DNA of 64,000 nt. It comes from Arenibaculum pallidiluteum (lineage in GTDB: Bacteria; Pseudomonadota; Alphaproteobacteria; Azospirillales; Azospirillaceae). A program made the position numbers and the translations under genes. The notes under the pieces were generated by a model. The model ran no database searches. It was given only the letters and a program-made list of their open reading frames with translations, and was not told the origin of the DNA. Positions 42,931 through 51,749 of the stretch are shown in pieces. Numbering within the stretch: position 1 is the first letter of the stretch; the number at the start of each line of letters is the position of its first letter. The stretch covers positions 1 through 64,000 of the forward strand of contig NZ_JAFIQU010000008.1 of NCBI RefSeq assembly GCF_017355985.1. The letters run 5' to 3'.

Positions 42931-43899
42931 CTAGAGAATCTGGTTCGGGATCGAGCGCAGCGCACGGCGGATCTTGCCGAGGCTGGGCCGGGCGCCGGCC
43001 GGGAAGGGCAGCGGCCGGCACACCTGCATGGCCGAGAGCCCGATCCGCGCCGTCAGCAACCCGTTGACCATTCCCTGGCCGAGCCGCGCCGAGACCGCTG
43101 CGGCGAGCCCGCTTCCGAGCCCCTCGACCACGAGATCGCTGCCGGTGTCCGCGACGCCGGCGACCGCCAGATGCGCGGTAATCCGCCGCAGCAGGCGCAC
43201 GCCCCCGACCCAGCCCGGCCGGATGCCGTAGAGCGTCGCGATCTCGCGCACGAGCCGCAGGTTCCTCCAGACCACGAGCGCCGCGTCCAGCAGCGCCGAG
43301 GGGCTGACCGCCGTGGCGAGGGCCGTGTCGCGCGCGGCGCGCAGGACCAGCTCGTAGGCTCGCGCATCGATGCGGTTCATCAGGATGCGGTCCACCAGGG
43401 CCATCGCCTCGGCCTCGTCATGGGCATCGGTGACCTGGCGCTGCAGCGCGTCGACGGCGGCGCGCAGATCCGGGCGCTCGCGGTACAGGCCGGCGATTGC
43501 GGCGGCATGGGCCTTGCCGCCCTCGCCGTCCCGGGCGCGCAGCGCCTCGACCCGCTCGAGGCGGCGCAGCCCGGCCATCTCTCCAGCGGCGAGACCGATC
43601 AGGCCCAGCAGCAGCCCGATCACCAGCGCCCCGACGGCGCCGCCGAGCCAAGGGCTGACCGCCCAGGCCCGCCCCAGCAGCGCGGCCGTGTCGAAGCCCA
43701 GCGAGGCCACCACCAGCGCCGCCGCCGATCCGAAGAACAGCCGGAGGCCCCAGCGACGGGCGCGCGGCACCGCCGGCTCGACCGGCGCGGGCACGCCGCC
43801 CTCGATCTCGGCCGGCAGATCGGCCGGCCGGGCCTGCTCTGGCGCGAATTCGCGCGGAAGGAGGCCGGAAGCCTCGCGCGTCTCCGGGTCCTTGCTCAT
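42931..43899 (-). CDS. ycjF: YcjF-family membrane protein (DUF697/TIGR01620)
   Basis: A 322-residue inner-membrane protein. After a Pro-rich N-terminus come two transmembrane helices (about 53-72 and 84-108). A long C-terminal DUF697 region follows (VDRILMNRIDARAYELVLRAA to VGGVRLLRRITAHLAV). YcjF is encoded with the GTPase YcjX and belongs to a stress-linked set in many proteobacteria. The ATG at 43899 overlaps the ycjX stop by four bases. Confidence 0.82.
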   Translation of the reverse strand: MSKDPETREASGLLPREFAPEQARPADLPAEIEGGVPAPVEPAVPRARRWGLRLFFGSAAALVVASLGFDTAALLGRAWAVSPWLGGAVGALVIGLLLGLIGLAAGEMAGLRRLERVEALRARDGEGGKAHAAAIAGLYRERPDLRAAVDALQRQVTDAHDEAEAMALVDRILMNRIDARAYELVLRAARDTALATAVSPSALLDAALVVWRNLRLVREIATLYGIRPGWVGGVRLLRRITAHLAVAGVADTGSDLVVEGLGSGLAAAVSARLGQGMVNGLLTARIGLSAMQVCRPLPFPAGARPSLGKIRRALRSIPNQIL

Positions 43900-45311
43900 G
43901 CGAGACGGTCCCCGATCAGGTACTGCAGCGCCGTGTCGAGCCGGATATTGGGCAGCCCCCGCCCGTCGCGGCCGAGCCCGGGAGGCGGCCTGAAGCTCAG
44001 GAAACTGAAGCGGCCCAGGTCGTCAGGACCGATCCGTCCGGGATGGTCCGGCAGCTCGCCGGGAAAGAGCACGGTCGGCCGATCCCGGCCCAGCGGAATC
44101 CCCTGCACGCAATAGAGCTGCCGGCCGTCATGCTCGGTCGTCACGGTCTCGGTGCACTTGACGGCGGCCAGGGCCATGCACTCGACCTCGGCCCCCTGGA
44201 AGCGGACGGCGCGCGCCCGCTCGGCCACGAAGCCAGCCAGCAGGCTCTTCAGGTTGCCGTGCTGGTTCGAGGCCACGTGGTCGGCCTTGGTCGCGGCGAA
44301 CAGGACCCGGTCGATCCGCCCGCCCGTCAGGCGGGCGAGCCATCCCGCCCGGCCGTGCCGGAAGGCGCCGAGGATCTGGTCCAGGGCCGCGCGCATGTCG
44401 TCGAGCGCGGCCGGGCCGGCATTCAGCGCGCCCAGCAGGTCGACCAGCACGACCTGGCGGTCGAGACGCCGGAAATGCTCGGCGAAGAAGACCTGGACGA
44501 CCTTGCGCTTGTAGGCCTCGAAGCGCGCCGAGAAGGTCGCGTGCAGGCTGCCGCGTCCGGCCCGGCCCGCAGCGGCCGGCAGGGGGCAGAAGGTCAGCAT
44601 GGGCGAGCCCTCCAGCTCGCCGGGCTCCAGGAACCGCCCGGGCTGCAGGAGGCTCAGATGGGCCGTGGGCGCATCCCGGCAGGCGCGCAGATAGGACGCA
44701 TAGAGGTCGCCCAGGCGCCGCCCCTCGCCTTCCGAGAAGGGGGCGGCGGGGTCGGTGCCGGCGAGGGCCGCGACCCACTCGGCAGCCAGGGACCGTCGCG
44801 GCTCGCGCGCGGCAAGGTCCAGCGTGGTGCGCGACCAGGTCTCGAAATCCTGGTCCAGCAGGCCGAGATCGATCAGCCACTCCCCGGGATAGTCGACGAT
44901 GTCGAGGGTCAGGGTCGGTGCGGCCGGCAGGTTGCGTCGGATCATCGATCCGGATTCGAAGCGGACGGCCAGGCGGATCTCGCTGACGGCCGAGGTCGCC
45001 GCGGGCCAATCCGGCTCCGCGGCGGTCAGCGCCGCCAGATGGCGCTCGTAGGCGAAGCGCGGCACCGCCCAGTCGGGCTGCGGCCGGAGCTGGGCGGCCC
45101 GGTACCGCCCCTCGGCGACGGCGTCCAGGAAAGGCAGGCGCCCGGCCTTCAGCAGATTGTCGAGCACCGAGGTGACGAAGACGGTCTTCCCGGAGCGGCG
45201 CAGCCCCGTCACCCCCAGGCGCAGCTCGGGCGCCAGAAGGCCGCGCGCCGCCTCGCCGATCCGGCCGAGCGCATCGCGCCCGGCATCGGCCCAGTCCCCC
45301 AGTCCCGCCAC
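43896..45311 (-). CDS. ycjX: YcjX-family predicted GTPase (DUF463)
   Basis: A 471-residue P-loop protein. The Walker A is GLRRSGKTVFVTSVLDNLL (about 35-53) and a Walker B-like acidic strand is TLDIVDYPGEWLIDLGLL. RVLFAATKADHVASNQH is a G4-type TKAD motif supporting GTP binding. It is paired with YcjF as in the phage-shock-related ycjXF operon. The start is GTG with GGAGGG upstream. It is cytoplasmic, probably membrane-recruited by YcjF. Its precise role is unknown. Confidence 0.82.
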   Translation of the reverse strand: MAGLGDWADAGRDALGRIGEAARGLLAPELRLGVTGLRRSGKTVFVTSVLDNLLKAGRLPFLDAVAEGRYRAAQLRPQPDWAVPRFAYERHLAALTAAEPDWPAATSAVSEIRLAVRFESGSMIRRNLPAAPTLTLDIVDYPGEWLIDLGLLDQDFETWSRTTLDLAAREPRRSLAAEWVAALAGTDPAAPFSEGEGRRLGDLYASYLRACRDAPTAHLSLLQPGRFLEPGELEGSPMLTFCPLPAAAGRAGRGSLHATFSARFEAYKRKVVQVFFAEHFRRLDRQVVLVDLLGALNAGPAALDDMRAALDQILGAFRHGRAGWLARLTGGRIDRVLFAATKADHVASNQHGNLKSLLAGFVAERARAVRFQGAEVECMALAAVKCTETVTTEHDGRQLYCVQGIPLGRDRPTVLFPGELPDHPGRIGPDDLGRFSFLSFRPPPGLGRDGRGLPNIRLDTALQYLIGDRLA

Positions 45312-45388
45312 CGTCCCTCCTCGTCTCCGCGCCTGCGGAGCCTACCCGCTCCGCGCGGCCCGTCAAAGCCGACGGAGGCGAAAGCCAA

Positions 45389-45421
45389 AGGCGCGCCGCA
45401 GGGGTACCCCGCGGCGCGCCT
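45389..45421 (-). terminator. Strong hairpin terminator after the subtilase gene
   Basis: An 11-base-pair stem (AGGCGCGCCGC) with an inner GGGG-TA-CCCC hairpin and one bulged A, about 23 bases after the subtilase stop. The trailing sequence on the minus strand reads TTGGCTTT, only a weak T-run. Confidence 0.7.
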
Positions 45422-45443
45422 GGACAGGTCCGTGGGACTTGCG

Positions 45444-47675
45444 TCAGAAGGCCAGCCGCACCCGACCGACAACGGCCTCGGCGCGGGCGCCGGCGACGTG
45501 CCCGGCATCCTCCTGGTGGATCAGGTGCAGGCTGCCGATCGCGCCGAGCGGCAGCGAACGCGCATAGCTGAGCTCGAAGGTGGTCTCGCTGCCCGAGGGC
45601 TCGAGGTCCACCTCGCGGCGGTCGTAGGCAACGCTGCCGTCCTCGCCGCGGCCGACGGGAACGTCCATGGCGGCCCGGCCGGAACGCAGCCGCAGGGGAC
45701 GGTCCACCGCGAAGCCGAGGCGATCACCGTCGGACAGCACGTTGGCACGCGAGAGGCTGACCCCCATCGCCTCGCTGCGCAGGGACGAGACATTGCGGAA
45801 CAGGCTGCTCCCCGCCCCCTCGACCCGGCTGAAGGCCTGCGTCAGATGGCCCGAAAAGGTCAGGCCCTCGGCGATCTCGGCCGTGAAGGACGCGTCCAGA
45901 CCGACCGTGCGCGTCCGGCTCCCGAGGTCGAAGGCCCCCTGCGAGACACCGCCCAGGGCCGAGTCCCGCTCGTCCAGCATCGTCGGGCTCAGTTCGAAGG
46001 CGAAGCCCGGCATGGGCGTGAAGCGCGTCCGGAAGCTCAGGGCCCGCGCCCCCGCCGCCTCGCCGCCCCAGGCGGAGCGCTCACCCTGGACGAAGCCGAC
46101 GCCGAGGGACCACTGCTCGGAAAGATCGTGCAGCACGTGGACATAGGCACCGCCCTCGGCCAGCGCCAGGACCGGGCGCGCGATGGTCCCGCCCTCGGCG
46201 CTCAGGAACAGGGAGGCCTCGGCCGGCGCCTCCGGCATGCGCGCGACCGCGCCTGGGCCGAAGCCGAACGCGAAGCTGTCGGCGCCGATCCGGCCACCCA
46301 GGGACCAGGTGTCACGGTCGGGAACCGTGGGATCCGTGGTGAAGCGGGCCGAGCGCGTGGCGCCCCCGGCCGGTCTGTCGGACCAGGCATCGACGGTCGT
46401 GGCGAAGCGGAAGCCTCCCGGCAGGTTCGTCTCGATCATGCGGCGCCCGCGGGAGTCCAGCCCGAAAAGCTGGCGCACGCCGAGCCGCGGCCCCGGGCGC
46501 AGGAGGCCGGCCGAAAGGTCCGCCGCGAAGTCGCGACCGTAGTCGTCGACGATGACGCCGTCGGACAGGGCCGCGGCGACACCCGGCATGGCTCCGGCTG
46601 CGCGCGGCGCCGAGATGCCGCTTGCCTTGGCTGGGACGGCCTGCGCCACGGTGGTGCCGGTCGGGATCCTGGTGGTGCCGACGGGCGCCAGTGCCTTGTC
46701 GACCCGGAGCAGCCCGCGGCCCGTGTTGTCGTCGGCGCCCGCGGCACCGATGTCCTGGGCGGTGCGCAGGAGGATGTCGACGATCTGGGCCGAGGTCAGG
46801 TGGGGGTGCATCGCCTTGACCAGCGCAGCGGCACCGGCCACCGCCGGCGCGGCGAAGGACGTGCCGGAGCCCGTCCTGTAGCCGAGCGCCGGCGTCGCGA
46901 GCGTCAGCGCCTCGCCCGGGGCCATCAGGAACAGGTTCTTCGCCGCGGCGCCGTCGATGGCGGCGGCTCCGGGCTTGTTGGAGAAGGCCGAGGGCGCGTT
47001 GGCGGCATCGACGCTGCCGACGATGATCCCGCTGCCGCGAACGCCGGCGCCCAGCAGATGCATCGCAAGCCAGTTGGGAACCGTCAGTCCCTCATTGCCG
47101 GCGGCGAAGACGAGGACGCTGCGGGTCGCGGCATAGGCGAGCGCGTCGGCAAGCGCCGTATCCGCCGGCAAGGCCGGGCTCCAGCCGTTCGTAGCGAAGC
47201 TGACATTGATGACCTGGGCACCGTTGTCGGCGGCATGGCGGATGCCCTCGGCGATCAATGGGATCGTCGAACCCGGGTCGCCGATCTTGACTCCGACGAG
47301 CTTCGCCGCCGGCGCGACGCCGACGATCCCCTTGCCGTCCCGCCGGGCCAGGGCGACCGAAGCCACGGCCGTGCCATGGTTCGTCGCATCATCGTTCCAG
47401 GGCGTGGAGACGAGGCTGGTCGATGCCGATCGCACCGCGGCGTTCCTGAACTCGGGGTGGGAGGTCTCCACGCCCGTGTCGAGGATCCCGATCCTTACAT
47501 CCTTGCCGTCCAGACCCTTCTTCTGAACGCTCGAACTGACCCCGATCCGCCCCTGCCACGCCTGGAACTCGCCGGCGCCCGCCGCCCCGGCAGCCAGGGC
47601 CAGACCGCATGCGACCCCCGCCGAGGCACCTGCCACGAGCAGGCGCGAACGCATTTTCATTCGGTACCGCATCAT
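45444..47675 (-). CDS. Subtilisin-like serine protease with probable autotransporter barrel
   Basis: A 743-residue S8 protease. A Sec signal (LLVAGASAGVACGLALAAG) is followed by the catalytic domain (about 40-330): Asp66 in ILDTGVE, His100 in NHGTAVA, oxyanion Asn194 in AAGNEG and Ser273 in GTSFAAP. The C-terminal half, about 420-743, is a beta-rich sequence of alternating strands ending VRLAF, the aromatic end of outer-membrane barrels. It is likely an autotransporter that exposes the protease at the surface. ATG 47675 is one of several close starts (47672, 47660, 47654). A CtrA-type site lies upstream. Confidence 0.82.
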   Translation of the reverse strand: MMRYRMKMRSRLLVAGASAGVACGLALAAGAAGAGEFQAWQGRIGVSSSVQKKGLDGKDVRIGILDTGVETSHPEFRNAAVRSASTSLVSTPWNDDATNHGTAVASVALARRDGKGIVGVAPAAKLVGVKIGDPGSTIPLIAEGIRHAADNGAQVINVSFATNGWSPALPADTALADALAYAATRSVLVFAAGNEGLTVPNWLAMHLLGAGVRGSGIIVGSVDAANAPSAFSNKPGAAAIDGAAAKNLFLMAPGEALTLATPALGYRTGSGTSFAAPAVAGAAALVKAMHPHLTSAQIVDILLRTAQDIGAAGADDNTGRGLLRVDKALAPVGTTRIPTGTTVAQAVPAKASGISAPRAAGAMPGVAAALSDGVIVDDYGRDFAADLSAGLLRPGPRLGVRQLFGLDSRGRRMIETNLPGGFRFATTVDAWSDRPAGGATRSARFTTDPTVPDRDTWSLGGRIGADSFAFGFGPGAVARMPEAPAEASLFLSAEGGTIARPVLALAEGGAYVHVLHDLSEQWSLGVGFVQGERSAWGGEAAGARALSFRTRFTPMPGFAFELSPTMLDERDSALGGVSQGAFDLGSRTRTVGLDASFTAEIAEGLTFSGHLTQAFSRVEGAGSSLFRNVSSLRSEAMGVSLSRANVLSDGDRLGFAVDRPLRLRSGRAAMDVPVGRGEDGSVAYDRREVDLEPSGSETTFELSYARSLPLGAIGSLHLIHQEDAGHVAGARAEAVVGRVRLAF

Positions 47676-47731
47676 CCCCACCGCTTCGCGTGACGGCTCG
47701 TTATTCCGGACGCTACCACGCCCCTTTATGG

Positions 47732-47746
47732 TTAATGATGCATTAA
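47732..47746. promoter_or_regulatory. CtrA-type site (TTAA-N7-TTAA) upstream of the subtilase
   Basis: TTAA at 47732-47735 and 47743-47746, separated by exactly seven bases, matching the full CtrA consensus of alphaproteobacteria. It is centred about 64 bases upstream of the subtilase start and about 145 bases from the divergent marR start. Confidence 0.5.
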
Positions 47747-47859
47747 TTAGCGGCGGCAAGGTTTGTCACAGCTCCTGCCGCCATGGCTGCTTGGCTGCAT
47801 TGATCGGCTCGGAAACTGCGGTCAGGGCACCTGCGGCGCCGTGCCGCCTTGACGAAAAA

Positions 47860-47871
47860 GTTGACGTCAAC
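47860..47871. promoter_or_regulatory. 12-base palindrome, candidate MarR operator
   Basis: GTTGACGTCAAC is a perfect 12-base palindrome, 12 bases before the MarR gene start (ATG 47884; a GTG lies at 47881). MarR-family regulators commonly repress their own gene through such palindromes, so autoregulation is likely. Confidence 0.55.
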
Positions 47872-47883
47872 ATTTATCTCGTG

Positions 47884-48354
47884 ATGCCGACGCAAGACGT
47901 ACCCTTCGAGACAACCCTTCTGGTCCGCGACACCTGCCTGTGCCTACACGTGCAGAGGGCAGCGCGCGCGCTTGCACGCCGCTTCGACGAGGTGCTGAGG
48001 CCGCTCGACCTGACCAGCGGCCAATTCTCGCTGCTGATGTCCCTGAACCGGCCGGAGCCGCCCAACATGCGGCAGGTGTCGGTGCTGCTCGCCATGGACC
48101 GCACCACCTTGACGGCGGCCCTCAAGCCGCTGGAGCGGCGCGGCCTGGTCATCGTGAGCGTCGACGGCGCCGACCGGCGCAGCCGCCTCCTGGCGCTGAC
48201 CCCGGCGGGCGCCACGCTCCTCGCCGCAGCGGTCCCGCTCTGGACGGCTGCCCATGCGGCGACGGAACGCACCCTCGCAGGGGCCGATGCGGAACGGCTG
48301 CGCGCCGACCTGCGCAGCCTGTCGAAGGAGGGATCGGCCGCGGGCGCGGCGTAA
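47884..48354 (+). CDS. MarR-family transcriptional regulator
   Basis: A 156-residue winged-helix regulator. Helix-turn-helix region PNMRQVSVLLAMDRTTLTAALKPLERRGLVIV (about 59-90), wing DGADRRSRLLALTPAG, and flanking dimer helices are clear. CxC near the N-terminus (DTCLCLHVQRAARA) could act in redox sensing. A 12-base palindrome lies directly before the start. It lies divergent from the subtilase gene and directly upstream of a receiver-like protein. Confidence 0.85.
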   Translation: MPTQDVPFETTLLVRDTCLCLHVQRAARALARRFDEVLRPLDLTSGQFSLLMSLNRPEPPNMRQVSVLLAMDRTTLTAALKPLERRGLVIVSVDGADRRSRLLALTPAGATLLAAAVPLWTAAHAATERTLAGADAERLRADLRSLSKEGSAAGAA

Positions 48355-48425
48355 CCCTACCGGACCATGGCGGAACAGCCCCCGCGCCACTATTAAGACG
48401 GCCCGAAATCCAGAGAGGGCACGTC

Positions 48426-48836
48426 TTGCGAGTGCTGGTCGTGGAGGACGAGGCTCTTGTCGCCATGGAGATCGAGGCGGCGCTCGAGAACGCCGGGCAC
48501 AGCATTCTCGGCCCCGCCGTCTCCCGCCTGGAGGGGCTGGCCCTGGCCGAGGCCACGCCGCCCGAAGTCGCGCTCGTCAACATCAACCTCGCGGATGGCC
48601 ACGGCGCCGGCGAGGCGCTCGCCGTCGAGCTGCACCGGCGCTGGGGCACCGTGACGCTGTTCGTCAGCGGCCAGATCGTCCGGGACAGCAGCGCGTGCGC
48701 GGTGGCGGTCGGATACATCCGCAAGCCATGGGGCCGGACCACGCTCCACGACAGCATCCGGATGCTCGAAAGGATCCGGGGCGGGGAGACGCCGGATCCG
48801 GTTCCCCGGGACATCGTGCTCTTCAATCGGAACTGA
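48426..48836 (+). CDS. Single-domain receiver protein lacking the phosphoacceptor Asp
   Basis: A 136-residue CheY-like protein. TTG at 48426 is preferred because AGAGAGGG lies six bases upstream; GTG at 48432 would be the alternative. The acidic pair (VEDEALV) and the Lys101 in IRKPWG are kept, as is Ser82 in FVSG. The acceptor position reads LVNINL with Asn52 where LVDINL is expected, so it probably cannot be phosphorylated. It may act as a constitutive binding domain. It follows the MarR gene and is convergent with a normal receiver. Confidence 0.7.
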   Translation: MRVLVVEDEALVAMEIEAALENAGHSILGPAVSRLEGLALAEATPPEVALVNINLADGHGAGEALAVELHRRWGTVTLFVSGQIVRDSSACAVAVGYIRKPWGRTTLHDSIRMLERIRGGETPDPVPRDIVLFNRN

Positions 48837-48843
48837 GCCGCGG

Positions 48844-49230
48844 CTAAGCGCCGGCGCAATCGGCCCGGACACCGCCCAATTCAGTCGCGTCGAGGGCCGC
48901 GCCAAGCGTGCCGACGAGCCGCGCGGCCGAATAGGGCTTCTCGAGGAAGGGCATGCCCTGCACGGTCTCGGCGGATGCCGTGGCCGAAACGAAGACGACC
49001 GGAATTCCCAGCTCGCCGGCGATCCAACGGCCCGCGGCGAACCCGTCGGATCCGCCACTCAGATTCACGTCCAGCAGGCAGATGTCCGGCAGTATGTCGC
49101 GGGCGAGATGGAGCGCCTCGTCGGCGCCGGATGCCTCGGCGACGACATCATAGCCCTCGGTCCCGAGCAGCTTGGTCAGGGCGAAACGGATCAGCAGCTC
49201 GTCTTCGGCGACGAGGATACGCGGCTTCAT
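48844..49230 (-). CDS. Single-domain response regulator (CheY-like)
   Basis: A 128-residue receiver with a complete active site: acidic pair in VAEDELLI, Asp54 in CLLDVNLSGG, Ser82 in FVSAT and Lys98 in FLEKPYS. It has no output domain. The ATG at 49230 has GGGGAG upstream. It is close to the variant receiver at 48426 in reverse orientation; the two share overall family likeness. Its partner kinase is unknown. Confidence 0.82.
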   Translation of the reverse strand: MKPRILVAEDELLIRFALTKLLGTEGYDVVAEASGADEALHLARDILPDICLLDVNLSGGSDGFAAGRWIAGELGIPVVFVSATASAETVQGMPFLEKPYSAARLVGTLGAALDATELGGVRADCAGA

Positions 49231-49371
49231 TGCGAACTCCCCTTTTCCGAAGAGATCTGGAGTCCGTGACGGTGAAGTCGAAATGCTATTCGTATAGCCC
49301 GCCTGCCGGCCGGCTATGCCGAAGCATAGCGCCGCGGGCAGCACCCGGCCCGAGACGGAACAGGCAGCCCC

Positions 49372-49995
49372 ATGGCAGGACAGGACGAGAGATCCCCGGC
49401 GCCCGATGCGCGCCGGCACGCGCCGGCGACCGAACGCAACCGGGATCCGATCCTCTCGGTGCTGCGACAGGTGCTCCCGGCTTCGGGCCTCGTGCTCGAG
49501 GTGGCCAGCGGAACCGGCCAGCACGCCGCCTTCCTTGCCGCGGCGCTGCCCGGCCTCGTCTGGCAGCCCAGCGACCGCGATCCGGAGCTGCGGGCCAGCA
49601 TTGCCGCCTGGAGCGCGGGGTTGCCCAACCTGCTGGCCCCCCTCGAAATCGACGCGACGCGCCGGCCCTGGCCGGTCGCGCGTGCCGATGCGGTCTTCTG
49701 CGCGAACATGATCCACATCGCGCCGTGGGATGCGGCGCTCGGCCTGGTGGCCGGCGCGGCCGAGCTGCTGCCCGGCGGCGCGCCGCTGGTCCTCTATGGC
49801 CCGTTCCGGCGGGGCGGCGCGCATACGGCACCCAGCAATGCGGCCTTCGATGAGGATCTGCGCGCCCGCGACCCGGCCTGGGGCGTGCGCGACCTGGAGA
49901 GGGTCGCCGAAGCCGCGGCTGCGGTCGGCTTCACGGCGCCGGAGATCCATCCCATGCCGGCGAACAATCTGACGGTCGTGTTCCGGCGAGGCTGA
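49372..49995 (+). CDS. DUF938 family SAM-dependent methyltransferase
   Basis: A 207-residue methyltransferase-like protein. The SAM-binding motif is VLEVASGTGQHAAFLAAALP (about 42-61). DUF938 features include the N-terminal RHAPATERNRDPI and MIHIAPWDAALGLV, GGAPLVLYGPFRRGG, and the ending MPANNLTVVFRR. The substrate of this family is not known. ATG 49372 starts 140 bases after the divergent receiver gene. It is convergent with the ypeA-like gene. Confidence 0.82.
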   Translation: MAGQDERSPAPDARRHAPATERNRDPILSVLRQVLPASGLVLEVASGTGQHAAFLAAALPGLVWQPSDRDPELRASIAAWSAGLPNLLAPLEIDATRRPWPVARADAVFCANMIHIAPWDAALGLVAGAAELLPGGAPLVLYGPFRRGGAHTAPSNAAFDEDLRARDPAWGVRDLERVAEAAAAVGFTAPEIHPMPANNLTVVFRRG

Positions 49996-50016
49996 CCTGG
50001 ACAGCACCCCAAGTGT

Positions 50017-50448
50017 TCAGGCCCTGGTGCCGTCCAGCCACTTCTGCAGCACGACGACCTGGGACGGTGCGAAGTCCAGGGAATCGTAGAAGCCGAGAAC
50101 AGCGGTGTTCGTGGCGCGCACCATCAGCATGATCTTGCGGATTCCCTGCGCCCTCACCCAGTCCTCGGCCGCGGCGGTCACGTGCCGGCCGAAGCCGCGG
50201 CCGCGGCAGGCCGGATCGGTCGCGACGTAGTAGAGCCATCCCCGGTGACCATCATGGCCGACCATGGCGCTGGCGACCACGGCCCCGGCAAGCTCGCCCA
50301 CGAGTATGTCCGAGCCTTCTCGGCCGAGGGCGCGCCGGAAGTCCATGACCGGATCGTTCCACGGCACGGTCAAGCCGCAGGCCCGCCACAGAGCAACCAC
50401 AGTGTCCTCGTCCCCGGCCGCAGCCGGGCGCACCACAAGATCCGTCAT
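50017..50448 (-). CDS. ypeA: GNAT acetyltransferase, YpeA-like
   Basis: A 143-residue GNAT enzyme matching YpeA throughout: VVALWRACGLTVPWNDPVMDF near the start, GYDGHRGxxYY-like VGHDGHRGWLYYVATDP in the middle, the acetyl-CoA loop CRGRGFGRH, and RATNTAVLGFYDSLDF. It would acetylate an amine on a small molecule or protein. ATG 50448 is chosen because the family starts there; an upstream frame adds 12 residues without likeness. Confidence 0.85.
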   Translation of the reverse strand: MTDLVVRPAAAGDEDTVVALWRACGLTVPWNDPVMDFRRALGREGSDILVGELAGAVVASAMVGHDGHRGWLYYVATDPACRGRGFGRHVTAAAEDWVRAQGIRKIMLMVRATNTAVLGFYDSLDFAPSQVVVLQKWLDGTRA

Positions 50449-50538
50449 GCCGACCACTCCGCAGCCGTGGCGGCAGGTCAGCACGGCCGCGCGCCCGGAT
50501 CAAGGACCCCTGGATCAAGGATGCTGCCCGCCGGCGCC

Positions 50539-51576
50539 TCAGGCGGCGTCGCGCCGAGCCGGGAGCTCGGGCACGGCAAGTCCGAGATAGCGCCACGCAT
50601 TGGCGGTCAGCAGGCGTCCGCGCGGCGTGCGCTGGAGCAGGCCCTGCTGGATCAGATAGGGCTCGACGACCTCCTCCAGCACGTCGCGCTGCTCGCCCAG
50701 CGCGGCGCCCAGCGTCTCGACGCCGACGGGCCCGCCGCCGAAGCCCTCGGCGACGAGACGCAGGTAGCGGCGGTCCATGGCGTCCAGTCCCAGGCGGTCG
50801 ACCTCCAGCCGGTCCAGCGCCGCCGCGGCGGACTGCCCGTCGAGCACCGGCAAGCCGGCATACTGAACGTAGTCGCGGACGCGGCGCAGCAGCCTGCCCG
50901 AAATCCGCGGGGTTCCGCGTGCGCGGCATGCAATCTCGGCAAGGCCGTCGGCGGTCGCTGCGATGCCCAGAAGGCGCGCCGCGCGGCCGGCGATCAGCTC
51001 GAGCTCGGCCTGGTCGTAGAACTCGAGATGCAGCGGGATGCCGAAGCGTTCGCGCAGCGGGCGGCTGATGGCGCCCGCCCGGGTCGTCGCCCCGACCAGG
51101 GTGAAGGGCGGCAGGTCGATGCGCACCGACCGGGCGGAGGGCCCCTCCCCGATGATCAGGTCGAGCTGGAAGTCCTCCATCGCCGTGTAGAGGATCTCCT
51201 CCACCGCCGGATGAAGCCGGTGGATCTCGTCGATGAAGAGGACGTCCTGGGGCTGCAGGCTGCCGAGCAGCGCCGCAAGCTCGCCCGGCTTCTGGATGGT
51301 CGGCGCGGAGGTCGGGCGGAAGCCGACGCCCATCTCCCGCGCGACGATCTGCGCCAGCGTCGTCTTGCCGAGCCCGGGCGGGCCCGACAGCAGCACGTGG
51401 TCGAGCACCTCGCCCCTGTCCCGGGCTGCGGCGATGAAGATCGCCAGGTTGTCGCGCACCTTGCGCTGGCCGATGAAGCTGTCCAGGCTCGCCGGGCGCA
51501 GCGCACGCCCATGGCCCTCATCCTCCGGATGGATGTCGGTCCCGATCTCGTGCGGGTCCACGATCCTGTCGTCCAC
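50539..51576 (-). CDS. ruvB: Holliday junction branch migration helicase RuvB
   Basis: A 345-residue AAA+ motor. Walker A GPPGLGKT (65-72), Walker [10 protein letters not shown], the Arg-finger region [10 protein letters not shown] and the C-terminal winged-helix ([19 protein letters not shown]) are all present. It drives branch migration with RuvA. The start is GTG 51576 with AAGGG seven bases upstream; the frame to 51741 is not RuvB-like. ruvA and ruvC are not adjacent: the upstream gene is a divergent extensin-like protein and downstream is ypeA. Confidence 0.95.
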   Translation of the reverse strand: MDDRIVDPHEIGTDIHPEDEGHGRALRPASLDSFIGQRKVRDNLAIFIAAARDRGEVLDHVLLSGPPGLGKTTLAQIVAREMGVGFRPTSAPTIQKPGELAALLGSLQPQDVLFIDEIHRLHPAVEEILYTAMEDFQLDLIIGEGPSARSVRIDLPPFTLVGATTRAGAISRPLRERFGIPLHLEFYDQAELELIAGRAARLLGIAATADGLAEIACRARGTPRISGRLLRRVRDYVQYAGLPVLDGQSAAAALDRLEVDRLGLDAMDRRYLRLVAEGFGGGPVGVETLGAALGEQRDVLEEVVEPYLIQQGLLQRTPRGRLLTANAWRYLGLAVPELPARRDAA

Positions 51577-51749
51577 GGGATTGCCCTTGTTACGATTGCG
51601 AAACGGAAACCAGAACATACAGTGAACATGACGCGGACTCCAGGATTTTCGATTCTTTCCGACCCGGAACGATCGTTGAAAACTGCCGCTGCGGATGGCT
51701 GCCCTGCGCCCTCGCGTGTTCGGAGCTAGGGAACGACGCACGAGCCCCC

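Noticed and set aside
44043-47693. A 1216-codon plus-strand open frame
   Set aside because: It is the antisense shadow of ycjX and the subtilase, with no family resemblance; long stop-free frames are expected at this GC content.
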